Position numbers and translations under genes: made by a program | In this document: positions 1 to 5,765 of the stretch, in pieces | Position numbering within the stretch: the stretch's first letter is position 1 | Layout of the letters: each line of letters starts with the position of its first letter | Assembly (NCBI GenBank): GCA_030670165.1 | Contig: DAOVCF010000022.1 | Span: forward strand, 1 to 15,657 | Direction: 5' to 3' | Length of the DNA stretch: 15,657 nucleotides | Origin: Candidatus Stahliibacteriota bacterium | Lineage (GTDB): Bacteria > Hydrothermota > Tepidihabitantia > B3-TA06 | Notes under the pieces: generated by a model | Database searches by the model: none | What the model was told of the DNA's origin: nothing | What the model saw: only the letters and a program-made list of their open reading frames with translations

Positions 1-1
1 C

Positions 2-874
2 GCTATCCCCGCGTTCGCGTTATTGACTCTGAAGGAGGATATGGGTCTCGTGCTTTTGGCCATTGGGATATACGCCCTGGTTAAGCGACGCTGGATTCTA
101 GGGTCGGTGATGGCGGTGATCGGAATCGCCTGGCTGCCATTCGTGCTGTTCATCGTTCTGCCTTGCTTCCGTGCACCCGGCCAGGGTGAGTTGATCTCTG
201 CCCACTACGCGAGCCTGGGATCGAACGCCGCAGAGATCATCTCAAGTATCCTCAGGCGACCCTGGATTATCTTGACCCAGACCTTTGGACAACCTGGAAA
301 ACTCTTGACAGTGGCTTTGCTTGCTGCATCCGTGGGGGCCCTCGCCCTTACAAGATGGGAGGCCGCACTTATCTTACCCTTGCTACTCGCCCACCTGCTC
401 TCCGATGGCCCCCACCAGTCGAGCTTAACCTGCCAGTACTCGGCAGGGATACTGCCTTTGCTTTTCTTCGCTTCGATAAAAGGAATAAGGAGGATAAAGC
501 TGCCTGTCGTCTGGATACTGGCGGGGTTGGCGATTCCTGCTTTGGTTTTGCGATTCCCGAACCCGTTCAAGATGGGGGTGGATTTCCAGCGAACCGCATC
601 AATCTATCGTTCGATGGAAAGGATTCCGGCATCCTCTTCGGTGTCAGTAAGCAACAACCTTGCACCACACGTTGTCAATCGAAAGGACGTTGTTCTCTAT
701 CCACAGACCAAGGATGCGGATTACGTGCTGATTGATCTTGAGGGAAACATCTACCCTGCCGAGTGGGAGACTCGGTATGAGGATGCTCGCAGGCTAACCC
801 GAGGCTACGATACTTTGACTGCCCAGGACGGTCTTCTGCTCTTAAAACTCAAGAAAACACAAGAACCAGATTAA
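2..874 (+). CDS. DUF2079-type polytopic membrane protein, C-terminal part (5' end outside window)
   Basis: The frame is open from base 2, so the gene begins before the window; the TTG at 23 is internal. The visible part reads AIPAFALLTLKEDMGL at its start. The LKEDMGL stretch followed by a hydrophobic helix and a basic RR is what I associate with DUF2079 membrane proteins. About five or six hydrophobic segments follow (roughly residues 8-45, 92-110, 113-126, 141-153 and 160-176 counted from the TTG). A soluble tail of about 100 residues then contains SVSVSNNLAPHVVNRKDVVLYP and ADYVLIDL, the usual end of this family. The function of the family is not established; it resembles multi-pass glycosyltransferase-like proteins of the inner membrane. 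It is convergent with the yjbQ-like gene, with 38 bases between the stops and no clear terminator hairpin. Family assignment is from remembered motifs, not a search. Confidence 0.72.
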   Translation, partial: AIPAFALLTLKEDMGLVLLAIGIYALVKRRWILGSVMAVIGIAWLPFVLFIVLPCFRAPGQGELISAHYASLGSNAAEIISSILRRPWIILTQTFGQPGKLLTVALLAASVGALALTRWEAALILPLLLAHLLSDGPHQSSLTCQYSAGILPLLFFASIKGIRRIKLPVVWILAGLAIPALVLRFPNPFKMGVDFQRTASIYRSMERIPASSSVSVSNNLAPHVVNRKDVVLYPQTKDADYVLIDLEGNIYPAEWETRYEDARRLTRGYDTLTAQDGLLLLKLKKTQEPD

Positions 875-912
875 ATTCGGTGGAGTGGGGCGGAGTTTAA
901 CAGGTAAGCGGA

Positions 913-1335
913 CTACTTCTCGCCCACAAGCTGCACGTGAAGGGTTCGATTGCGGGGGCGGTTGTCGAAGTCTAAGAACACCACCTGCTGCCAGGTCCCG
1001 AGTATCAGCTTGCCGTTGCTGAAGGGAATTGAGGTAGACGCTCCGATAAGTGCTGCGCGCAGGTGGGAGAATCCGTTGCCGTCTCCCCAGGCAGCGTCGT
1101 GATGGTAGGATTTGTCTGATGGCGTGATCTTCTCCAGAACCTCGCAGAGATCGGCAAGTACGCCCCGCTCGTACTCGATGGTGGTTATCCCGCCCGTGGA
1201 GCCCGCAAGGATCACGCTTAATACACCCTCGCGCAGCCCGCTTTCTGAAAGTATCTCCCGAAGCTGGGGTGTAATGTCGTGAACGTCCGAGAACCCCTTG
1301 GTGCTCAAGTTGATTTTGTCTGAATAGACTGCCAT
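913..1335 (-). CDS. yjbQ: YjbQ family protein (UPF0047)
   Basis: This is a 140-residue protein, full length for the YjbQ/UPF0047 family. The signature is clear in the second half: SYHHDAAWGDGNGFSHLRAA, then ASTSIPFSNGKL and LGTWQQVVFLDFDNRPR near the C-terminus. The His, Asp, Asn and His residues of this core line a putative active-site pocket in family structures. Members are annotated as secondary thiamine-phosphate synthase because some can replace ThiE in vivo; the physiological role is uncertain. The protein is small, soluble and probably cytoplasmic. The ATG lies 3 bases after the TGA of the upstream GGDEF gene and has only a weak AAGGT-type ribosome site, so translation is probably coupled to that gene. 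No thiamine genes are nearby, so context does not support a thiamine role here. Confidence 0.9.
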   Translation of the reverse strand: MAVYSDKINLSTKGFSDVHDITPQLREILSESGLREGVLSVILAGSTGGITTIEYERGVLADLCEVLEKITPSDKSYHHDAAWGDGNGFSHLRAALIGASTSIPFSNGKLILGTWQQVVFLDFDNRPRNRTLHVQLVGEK

Positions 1336-1338
1336 AAT

Positions 1339-3627
1339 TCAACCTTGGCCCAAAAGCTTTGCCGCCTGAGGACTTAATTCCCGGTAACCTAGCTCAAAGG
1401 CCCGCATGAACTGTGCCCGAGCCTTCTCCTTTTCACCGAGCGCCAGGAGCACCTCGCCCTTGTGGTATATTGCCGATGCGTCGGTGGGATCGGCTGCAAG
1501 CGCACGTTCGAGATGTCCCAGCGCCTTCTCGGTCTCGCCAAGATAGAGCAGCGCTATACCGAAGTCGCGCCACTGCCATGCGGCGATCTTGCCCTTCTTT
1601 TCTTCACTAAGTGATTCGTAGGCCTGTACCGCTTCGGTATACCTGCCCAGTTCGAACGCCGAGGACGCCATCACCTGAATAGCGGTGAGATTGCGTTTGT
1701 CTTTTGCAAGTATATCAGTGGCCTTCTGGATCGCCTCTTCAAGTCGTCCCAGATAGCTGAGCGCCTCGGCATAGTAAAGAAGCGTCTTTTGGTCCGAGAT
1801 CCCAAGGGCATGAAGCTGTTGAAACTCATCGGCCACCTTGTCGTACTCGCCGTGTTCGTGATAGAAGAAGAGTTTTGAAAACAGCGTTTCAGGATCAAGA
1901 ACTACTATCTGGTCTGCTCCTTTGAAACGCGCGATCTCCGCGCCTTTGCGGACAATCTCAAGCGCACGGAAGCGATCAAACCCCTTGGTAGAGCTATCAA
2001 ATATCACCGCACTGAAGGTCGCCTTATCGCGTGCGGCAAAGTTCCGTTTGAGTTCTGTAAGCTTTTCAATAACTCCCTTGGCTTCTGCTACAGAGGGTAG
2101 GAATCCGATGAACTCGCTTGAGATGGTACTTACAACATCACCAGGGACGGAAAGCTTCTCCAGCTCCGCGGCAAGGCTGCTGTATAATTCCTTAAGGGTT
2201 GCGGATCCCCTCTGCTCACGGATGGTGGCAAGGTTATCGAAGAACAAAAGGACGAGTATGAGCTTCTCCCGTTCCTGACTCTCCCGCAGTCTGGCTTCAA
2301 AAAGCGAACGCGGCGAAAGGACGCTGTCCCTGCGGCGGTCACGGCGTCTTCTGTCACTTGGTCTGCGCCTGCCGCGCTCGGAAGGCGGAACCCACCGCAG
2401 GAAAAACCCCGGGGCGGGGATGAATATCTCAGCACCCCGACGCATGGCAAACGAAACCTGGGGCTGGCACATGATTACCTCAAGCTCGCCCAGTGAAAGC
2501 TTCGGGAAGTATCCGATGACCTTTTGCTGCGAACCAGGCTGGATTATAGGTTCCGAGCCGGTGAACTTGCGGTTATCGTAGACCAGGAACACGTCTCCAA
2601 CGTCTACCCCCATATCCGAACCAAGGTCAAGGGTAACGATGCCTGTGCGCTCGTCGTAGTCTATAACCGTCCCCCCCTCTGCCAGGATCCGCTCAAACGC
2701 CATCACCCGATCCCGCCCCAGTTTCTTGGCCACGTAGGTGGCCACGTCGGCCCGCTCATACAGCTGATCAAACTCACCAGGCAAAGACTGCTCAGAGGCC
2801 CGCAGGATAACCGCACTGTCTGCAGTGGCGATCCCGATGCTTGCCGTCACCTGGGGTGAAGAAGGCATCTTGAAATCAGGGTTTGCCCTGCGGTAGCGCT
2901 CCACCTCCTCCGCAGTAGGTATCTTTGCTTCTCTTATAAACTTACACAACTCTTCTCCAAGGGATTGGGCCTCGTTCGCGGAAAGATAGGGAACCAGTGC
3001 CCCGAATTCCTCGCCGCCCAAGCGGGCGAGCAGAACTTCTCCAGATTCGCTCTCGGCAAAGAAGGAACGCACCTGCCGTGCGAAGGAGCGCAGTACCTCA
3101 TCCCCAAAGCGATGCCCTAGGGTATCGTTAATTCCCTTGAAGTGGTCAAGATCAATGTGGAAGAAGGAAAGCGAGGGGCTTCGCGGTTTGCGGCTACGAT
3201 CCCTGGGGGTGGAGGATTTAGCATCCTTCTTGATCCGATTAGCCATCTCTAGCATCTGGGTTCTGAACGCCTCCTTCTTCAAGAAACCGGTAAGGCCGTC
3301 CCGATCTCGTTCCTCCTCCAGTACGAAATTACGCATCAGAAGAGCAAGTAACCCTGAAATCTTTCCAGGATCCAATCCGGAGTCTTCTTTGAATGAGACG
3401 GCGGCCACAAGTCGTCCCCTTCCTCTTAGGGCGAGCAAAAGCTTGCCTTCGTGAATCTTTTGCGAGGCGTGACCCAAAACCTCCCTTAAGGCCTCCATGC
3501 TAACACCTCTATCGGCGGACTCAGAAACCTCCTCGTTGAGAATGAAGCTAACCCCTACAAGCTTCGCGTTAAGATCCCGAAGCACTCGGTTAGTCTCCTT
3601 ACGGAACTCTTCAAGTGAACGACTCAC
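1339..3627 (-). CDS. GGDEF (diguanylate cyclase) protein with second degenerate GGDEF domain and TPR tail
   Basis: This is a 762-residue soluble protein with no signal peptide or membrane segment. Domains in order: a short N-terminal region (1-105); a GGDEF domain (about 106-312) with DGLTG, FHIDLDHFKGIND (metal and substrate residues D159, D161, N167, D168), the active-site GGEEF at 204-208 and TASIGIA at 261; a beta-rich segment (about 315-405, with GVDVGDVFLVYD) resembling FlgT C-terminal-like barrels; an Arg-rich linker (418-434); a second GGDEF-like fold (about 437-583) in which the active loop reads SSEF (503-506); and at least three TPR-like repeats (about 590-760). The first domain should make cyclic-di-GMP; the second looks catalytically dead. 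The RxxD inhibitory site upstream of GGEEF is absent, so feedback inhibition is doubtful. The start is GTG, chosen because the frame gives no better start and a promoter lies directly upstream. It is the first gene of a two-gene unit with yjbQ. Confidence 0.88.
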   Translation of the reverse strand: MSRSLEEFRKETNRVLRDLNAKLVGVSFILNEEVSESADRGVSMEALREVLGHASQKIHEGKLLLALRGRGRLVAAVSFKEDSGLDPGKISGLLALLMRNFVLEEERDRDGLTGFLKKEAFRTQMLEMANRIKKDAKSSTPRDRSRKPRSPSLSFFHIDLDHFKGINDTLGHRFGDEVLRSFARQVRSFFAESESGEVLLARLGGEEFGALVPYLSANEAQSLGEELCKFIREAKIPTAEEVERYRRANPDFKMPSSPQVTASIGIATADSAVILRASEQSLPGEFDQLYERADVATYVAKKLGRDRVMAFERILAEGGTVIDYDERTGIVTLDLGSDMGVDVGDVFLVYDNRKFTGSEPIIQPGSQQKVIGYFPKLSLGELEVIMCQPQVSFAMRRGAEIFIPAPGFFLRWVPPSERGRRRPSDRRRRDRRRDSVLSPRSLFEARLRESQEREKLILVLLFFDNLATIREQRGSATLKELYSSLAAELEKLSVPGDVVSTISSEFIGFLPSVAEAKGVIEKLTELKRNFAARDKATFSAVIFDSSTKGFDRFRALEIVRKGAEIARFKGADQIVVLDPETLFSKLFFYHEHGEYDKVADEFQQLHALGISDQKTLLYYAEALSYLGRLEEAIQKATDILAKDKRNLTAIQVMASSAFELGRYTEAVQAYESLSEEKKGKIAAWQWRDFGIALLYLGETEKALGHLERALAADPTDASAIYHKGEVLLALGEKEKARAQFMRAFELGYRELSPQAAKLLGQG

Positions 3628-3632
3628 GACAC

Positions 3633-3661
3633 AGTCTATCCTGACTCAAGCTCGCTGTCAA
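3633..3661 (-). promoter_or_regulatory. Sigma70-type promoter of the GGDEF gene
   Basis: On the minus strand TTGACA (3661-3656) is followed after 17 bases by TAGACT (3638-3633), a 4/6 match to the -10 box. The -10 box ends only 5 bases before the GTG start at 3627, so transcription would begin at or next to the start codon. A weak AGGA (11 bases before the GTG) overlaps the promoter. Inference from consensus only. Confidence 0.5.
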
Positions 3662-3703
3662 GTAAAAAACTATCATCAGACTGCCTGCGGGGCTGGCATG
3701 ATG

Positions 3704-3731
3704 TTGACAAAACCCACGCTAGCGTTATAAT
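3704..3731 (+). promoter_or_regulatory. Consensus sigma70 promoter of the ferredoxin gene
   Basis: TTGACA at 3704-3709 and TATAAT at 3726-3731, both perfect, are separated by 16 bases. The expected transcript start is near 3738, leaving a leader of about 20 bases that contains AAGGAGG (3745-3751), 7 bases before the ATG at 3759. This suggests strong, possibly constitutive expression. Confidence 0.8.
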
Positions 3732-3758
3732 TCTCTACCTTATGAAGGAGGATTATCA

Positions 3759-3944
3759 ATGAAGGTTAGGATTGATGAGGAAGCCTGCATAGGTTGCGGC
3801 GTGTGTGCGGATAGCTGCCCACAGGTCTTTGAACTGAAGGACGATAAGGCAGTCGTTATCGAAGGCGCAAACTGCGACGAGGCTGGATGCTGCCAGGAGG
3901 CGGCTGATTCCTGTCCTACTGAAGCGATTATCATCGAAGAGTAG
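3759..3944 (+). CDS. Single-cluster [4Fe-4S] ferredoxin
   Basis: This is a 61-residue, strongly acidic electron carrier. Cys10, Cys13 and Cys16 (CIGCGVC) plus Cys52 (DSCPTEAI) are placed to bind one [4Fe-4S] cluster. Cys20 and a Cys in the 44-45 pair correspond to the positions that form a disulfide in the similar Thermotoga maritima ferredoxin; the start MKVR.D..ACIGCGVC and the end AADSCPTEAI are close to that protein from memory. Cys39 and the adjacent Cys44-Cys45 make three extra cysteines in the region where the second cluster of larger ferredoxins would sit. The ATG has an ideal AAGGAGG ribosome site. The gene is monocistronic, with its own consensus promoter and terminator, so its redox partners cannot be read from the context. 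It acts in the cytoplasm. Confidence 0.95.
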   Translation: MKVRIDEEACIGCGVCADSCPQVFELKDDKAVVIEGANCDEAGCCQEAADSCPTEAIIIEE

Positions 3945-3975
3945 TTGTCTCAAAGGCTAGTGGAATAAAGAATCG

Positions 3976-3999
3976 GGGAAGCTTTGCTTCCCGCTTTTT
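3976..3999 (+). terminator. Rho-independent terminator of the ferredoxin gene
   Basis: GGGAAGC (3976-3982) and GCTTCCC (3986-3992) form a 7-bp stem with a TTT loop. It is followed by GC and five T residues (3995-3999), 31 bases after the ferredoxin stop codon. Confidence 0.85.
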
Positions 4000-4006
4000 A
4001 TCCATT

Positions 4007-4057
4007 GAAAACCGCCCCCGGATGGGGGCGGTACAGGAGGTGTTTCTGAGGAGGGCT
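4007..4057 (-). ncRNA. Candidate small RNA with two anti-Shine-Dalgarno motifs
   Basis: A perfect promoter on this strand (4091-4064) predicts a transcript starting near 4057 and ending at the hairpin at 4032-4011, about 50 nt. The transcript would begin near GCCCUCCUCAG, contain CCUCCU twice (4054-4049 and 4040-4035, with 8 bases between) and end in a 9-bp GC-rich hairpin followed by UUUU. It has no start codon with an open frame of useful length. CCUCCU is the same sequence that 16S rRNA uses to recognise ribosome binding sites, so the RNA could pair with SD sequences. It lies downstream of the O-antigen ligase-like gene on the same strand, so it may also be read as the 3' end of that mRNA. 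Expression is not shown; the call rests on promoter, motifs and terminator in register. Confidence 0.45.
4011..4032 (-). terminator. GC-rich hairpin, probable leftward terminator
   Basis: ACCGCCCCC (4011-4019) and GGGGGCGGT (4024-4032) form a perfect 9-bp stem with a 4-base loop. Read on the minus strand the stem runs into TTTT and then CAAT, a short U-tract. On the plus strand it is followed by ACAGG, so it works only leftward. It would end the candidate small RNA and any read-through from the O-antigen ligase-like gene, and it faces the ferredoxin terminator 12 bases away. Confidence 0.6.
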
Positions 4058-4063
4058 GTTCTT

Positions 4064-4091
4064 ATTATAATCACTAATATACCCGTGTCAA
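4064..4091 (-). promoter_or_regulatory. Perfect sigma70 promoter inside the gene-free spacer, leftward
   Basis: On the minus strand TTGACA (4091-4086) and TATAAT (4069-4064) both match consensus, with a 16-base spacer, the same spacing as the ferredoxin promoter. No protein gene begins downstream on this strand before the ferredoxin terminator, so the product would be the small RNA at about 4057-4007. Confidence 0.65.
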
Positions 4092-4195
4092 GTCCAGGCG
4101 GAGAGGCAACAAAGCCCCCAGGTAAGATATCTAAAGAGCCGGTTAAAAAGCTCATATTTACAGCTGCCATTTAATCCTATTGATGGATCGGCTGA

Positions 4196-5599
4196 TTAAT
4201 AAGTGGTAGAAACACCTCTTTTCTCGGAGCCTTGCATCGACCCAGAGATTCGAAAGGAGTTGTTAGCCACAATTGTGGAAATAGCTATGAAGAGCCACAG
4301 AAGGATGTGGTGTTGTGTAGAGAGAAACAGGTGGGCTAGAAGTGAGCCTGAAAATCCAACAATAAGACCCTCTGTCATTAAAGAGTGGGAACGGTCACCC
4401 TGTGTTATATAGTGTTTGCAGGTAAACCAGAGGTTTCTTAAAGAGAAGAAGATCACCGCTACAAAAGGAAGAAAACCCACCAAACCGGTACCTGAAAGGA
4501 TCTCGAGATAGGAGTTGTGGATAACAGGGTAGACGATGTGAGGTGTTATGGCAGAATAAAATCTAAAGGCATGATAAAAACAATCCGCACCGATCCCCAG
4601 GATCGGATGATCGATAAACATCCTTACCGCTGTTTTTGCGAAATAGAACCGCCAATCTATGGATGCTACCCTGGCTGCTGTAAAAAAAGATTTAGTGGTA
4701 AGCCCGGACGCGAAAAACTTGGCAAAGCCCAGATAGAGCAGAGCGATCGAGGCCACCGCAACCAGCGGGAAGATATAGAGCTTCTTCTGACGCCAATAGA
4801 GAATAAACTGGACAGGAAGCAGGACAAGAATCATGCTGCGCGAATAGGTTAAAGGGACAGCCACAGTCATTGCGAGGTAGGCCCCGAAATAGAGCCACTT
4901 TTGCCATCTCTTTCGGGCAGCGAGGCCGAAGTAAAAAGCAAGGCACAGGAAGGGCAACAGCCAGAATCCAAAGTAATTGGGATCGACAAGCGTTCCTGTA
5001 ACCCTCAAAAGCGGCGTGCTGACCATTTTTTGAATCACCGCTATAACCGCCTCTACTGCAAGCACTGTGATCAACACATCTAAGACGGTCCTGAGGCGTT
5101 TTTCAGTAGCAAAGACATTTATGAACACCCAGTAGGCCATGACGTTGCCGAAGTAAAGACCAACTCCTCTGAAGGCCCCTTCGAGTTCAAAAAACGCGAG
5201 AAGTGAAAGCACACATCCTGCAAAAAAAAGTAAAATCGAGCCACCCAACGCAGTAACCTTGAATCTTGGGGAATGTTTGGACAGGAGAATCGAAGGAACG
5301 GATAGGGCAACCATAATCAACCCTGCGAAACGAACGAAACTGCCCGTTGGCAGGGATTCGCTGATAATGTAAGCGAACGGCATCACGGCGAAATACAAGA
5401 CCCAAAAAGGATAAGGATTAACCAAACATAAAATTAACAAAAGAAGAGCAACTGGAGCCACCGCTATAATAATACCGGTTATGCCTGAGACAAAAACTCC
5501 AAGCACAATGGCAAGCACCAACGCCCCCAGCAAGGCGAGTGCAATCCAAAAAGGCTCACGTGAGAATCGCTCAACGCTCATCCTCTTGAGACCAGCCAC
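4196..5599 (-). CDS. O-antigen ligase/polymerase-like membrane protein (Wzy_C family)
   Basis: This integral membrane protein has roughly a dozen hydrophobic segments. The family core is recognisable: GTLVDPNYFGFWLLP, then TYSRSMILVLLPV, then a large periplasmic loop with DHPILGIGADCFYHAF and HNSYLEILSGTGLVGF. The Arg and His residues in such loops are important in WaaL ligases and Wzy polymerases, which join polysaccharide chains at the outer face of the inner membrane. Whether this protein ligates O-antigen, polymerises repeats or glycosylates protein cannot be decided. The frame extends to a TTG at 5662 (488 residues), but that TTG has no ribosome site and is itself the -35 box of a good promoter. 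The GTG at 5599 has GAGGTGA 8 bases upstream and gives 467 residues, so I prefer it. It stands alone, divergent from proS; no sugar genes are beside it. Confidence 0.85.
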   Translation of the reverse strand: MAGLKRMSVERFSREPFWIALALLGALVLAIVLGVFVSGITGIIIAVAPVALLLLILCLVNPYPFWVLYFAVMPFAYIISESLPTGSFVRFAGLIMVALSVPSILLSKHSPRFKVTALGGSILLFFAGCVLSLLAFFELEGAFRGVGLYFGNVMAYWVFINVFATEKRLRTVLDVLITVLAVEAVIAVIQKMVSTPLLRVTGTLVDPNYFGFWLLPFLCLAFYFGLAARKRWQKWLYFGAYLAMTVAVPLTYSRSMILVLLPVQFILYWRQKKLYIFPLVAVASIALLYLGFAKFFASGLTTKSFFTAARVASIDWRFYFAKTAVRMFIDHPILGIGADCFYHAFRFYSAITPHIVYPVIHNSYLEILSGTGLVGFLPFVAVIFFSLRNLWFTCKHYITQGDRSHSLMTEGLIVGFSGSLLAHLFLSTQHHILLWLFIAISTIVANNSFRISGSMQGSEKRGVSTTY

Positions 5600-5633
5600 T
5601 TGTCTTGTCACCTCGCTACGATAAACATACCTA

Positions 5634-5662
5634 ACTCTACTGCGTTCGGCCTGGGTTGTCAA
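5634..5662 (-). promoter_or_regulatory. Promoter of the O-antigen ligase-like gene
   Basis: On the minus strand TTGACA (5662-5657), a 17-base spacer and TAGAGT (5639-5634, 4/6 match) predict a start near 5627. That leaves a leader of about 28 bases with GAGGTGA (5614-5608) ahead of the GTG at 5599. The promoter lies inside the longest reading frame and argues against the TTG start at 5662. Confidence 0.5.
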
Positions 5663-5668
5663 ATTCTT

Positions 5669-5710
5669 ATCTGGTGAGATGAAGATGGTCCAGATTTAAC
5701 TTGATCTGGT
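5669..5710. repeat. Direct and inverted ATCTGG repeats between divergent promoters
   Basis: ATCTGGT occurs at 5669-5675 and again at 5704-5710. CCAGAT at 5690-5695 is the inverse of the second copy, giving an inverted repeat CCAGAT-8-ATCTGG. The cluster sits between the -35 boxes of the two divergent promoters (5662 leftward, 5732 rightward), where an operator for both could lie. No regulator gene is nearby. The repeats are short and could be chance. Confidence 0.3.
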
Positions 5711-5731
5711 AACCCTCCAAAATAGAGAAGC

Positions 5732-5759
5732 TTGACGCGGCAATAATCATCCATATAAT
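5732..5759 (+). promoter_or_regulatory. Promoter of the proS-ribF operon, apparently leaderless
   Basis: TTGACG (5732-5737, 5/6) and TATAAT (5754-5759, perfect) have a 16-base spacer. The -10 box ends 6 bases before the proS ATG at 5766, so the expected transcript start is at or within a base or two of the ATG. No SD sequence exists between the -10 box and the ATG. Confidence 0.7.
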
Positions 5760-5765
5760 CATCGG

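Noticed and set aside
875..912. Possible terminator between the convergent DUF2079-type and yjbQ-like genes
   Set aside because: No inverted repeat with a T-tract is visible on either strand in the 38 bases.
842..1342. Minus-strand frame of 166 codons overlapping the yjbQ-like gene
   Set aside because: It is a shadow in another frame; the YjbQ frame carries all conserved family motifs.
3931..4170. Minus-strand frame of 79 codons starting 25 bases after the O-antigen ligase-like stop, with AGGA before its ATG
   Set aside because: It runs through the small-RNA promoter, both terminator hairpins and into the ferredoxin gene, and its sequence has no recognisable domain.
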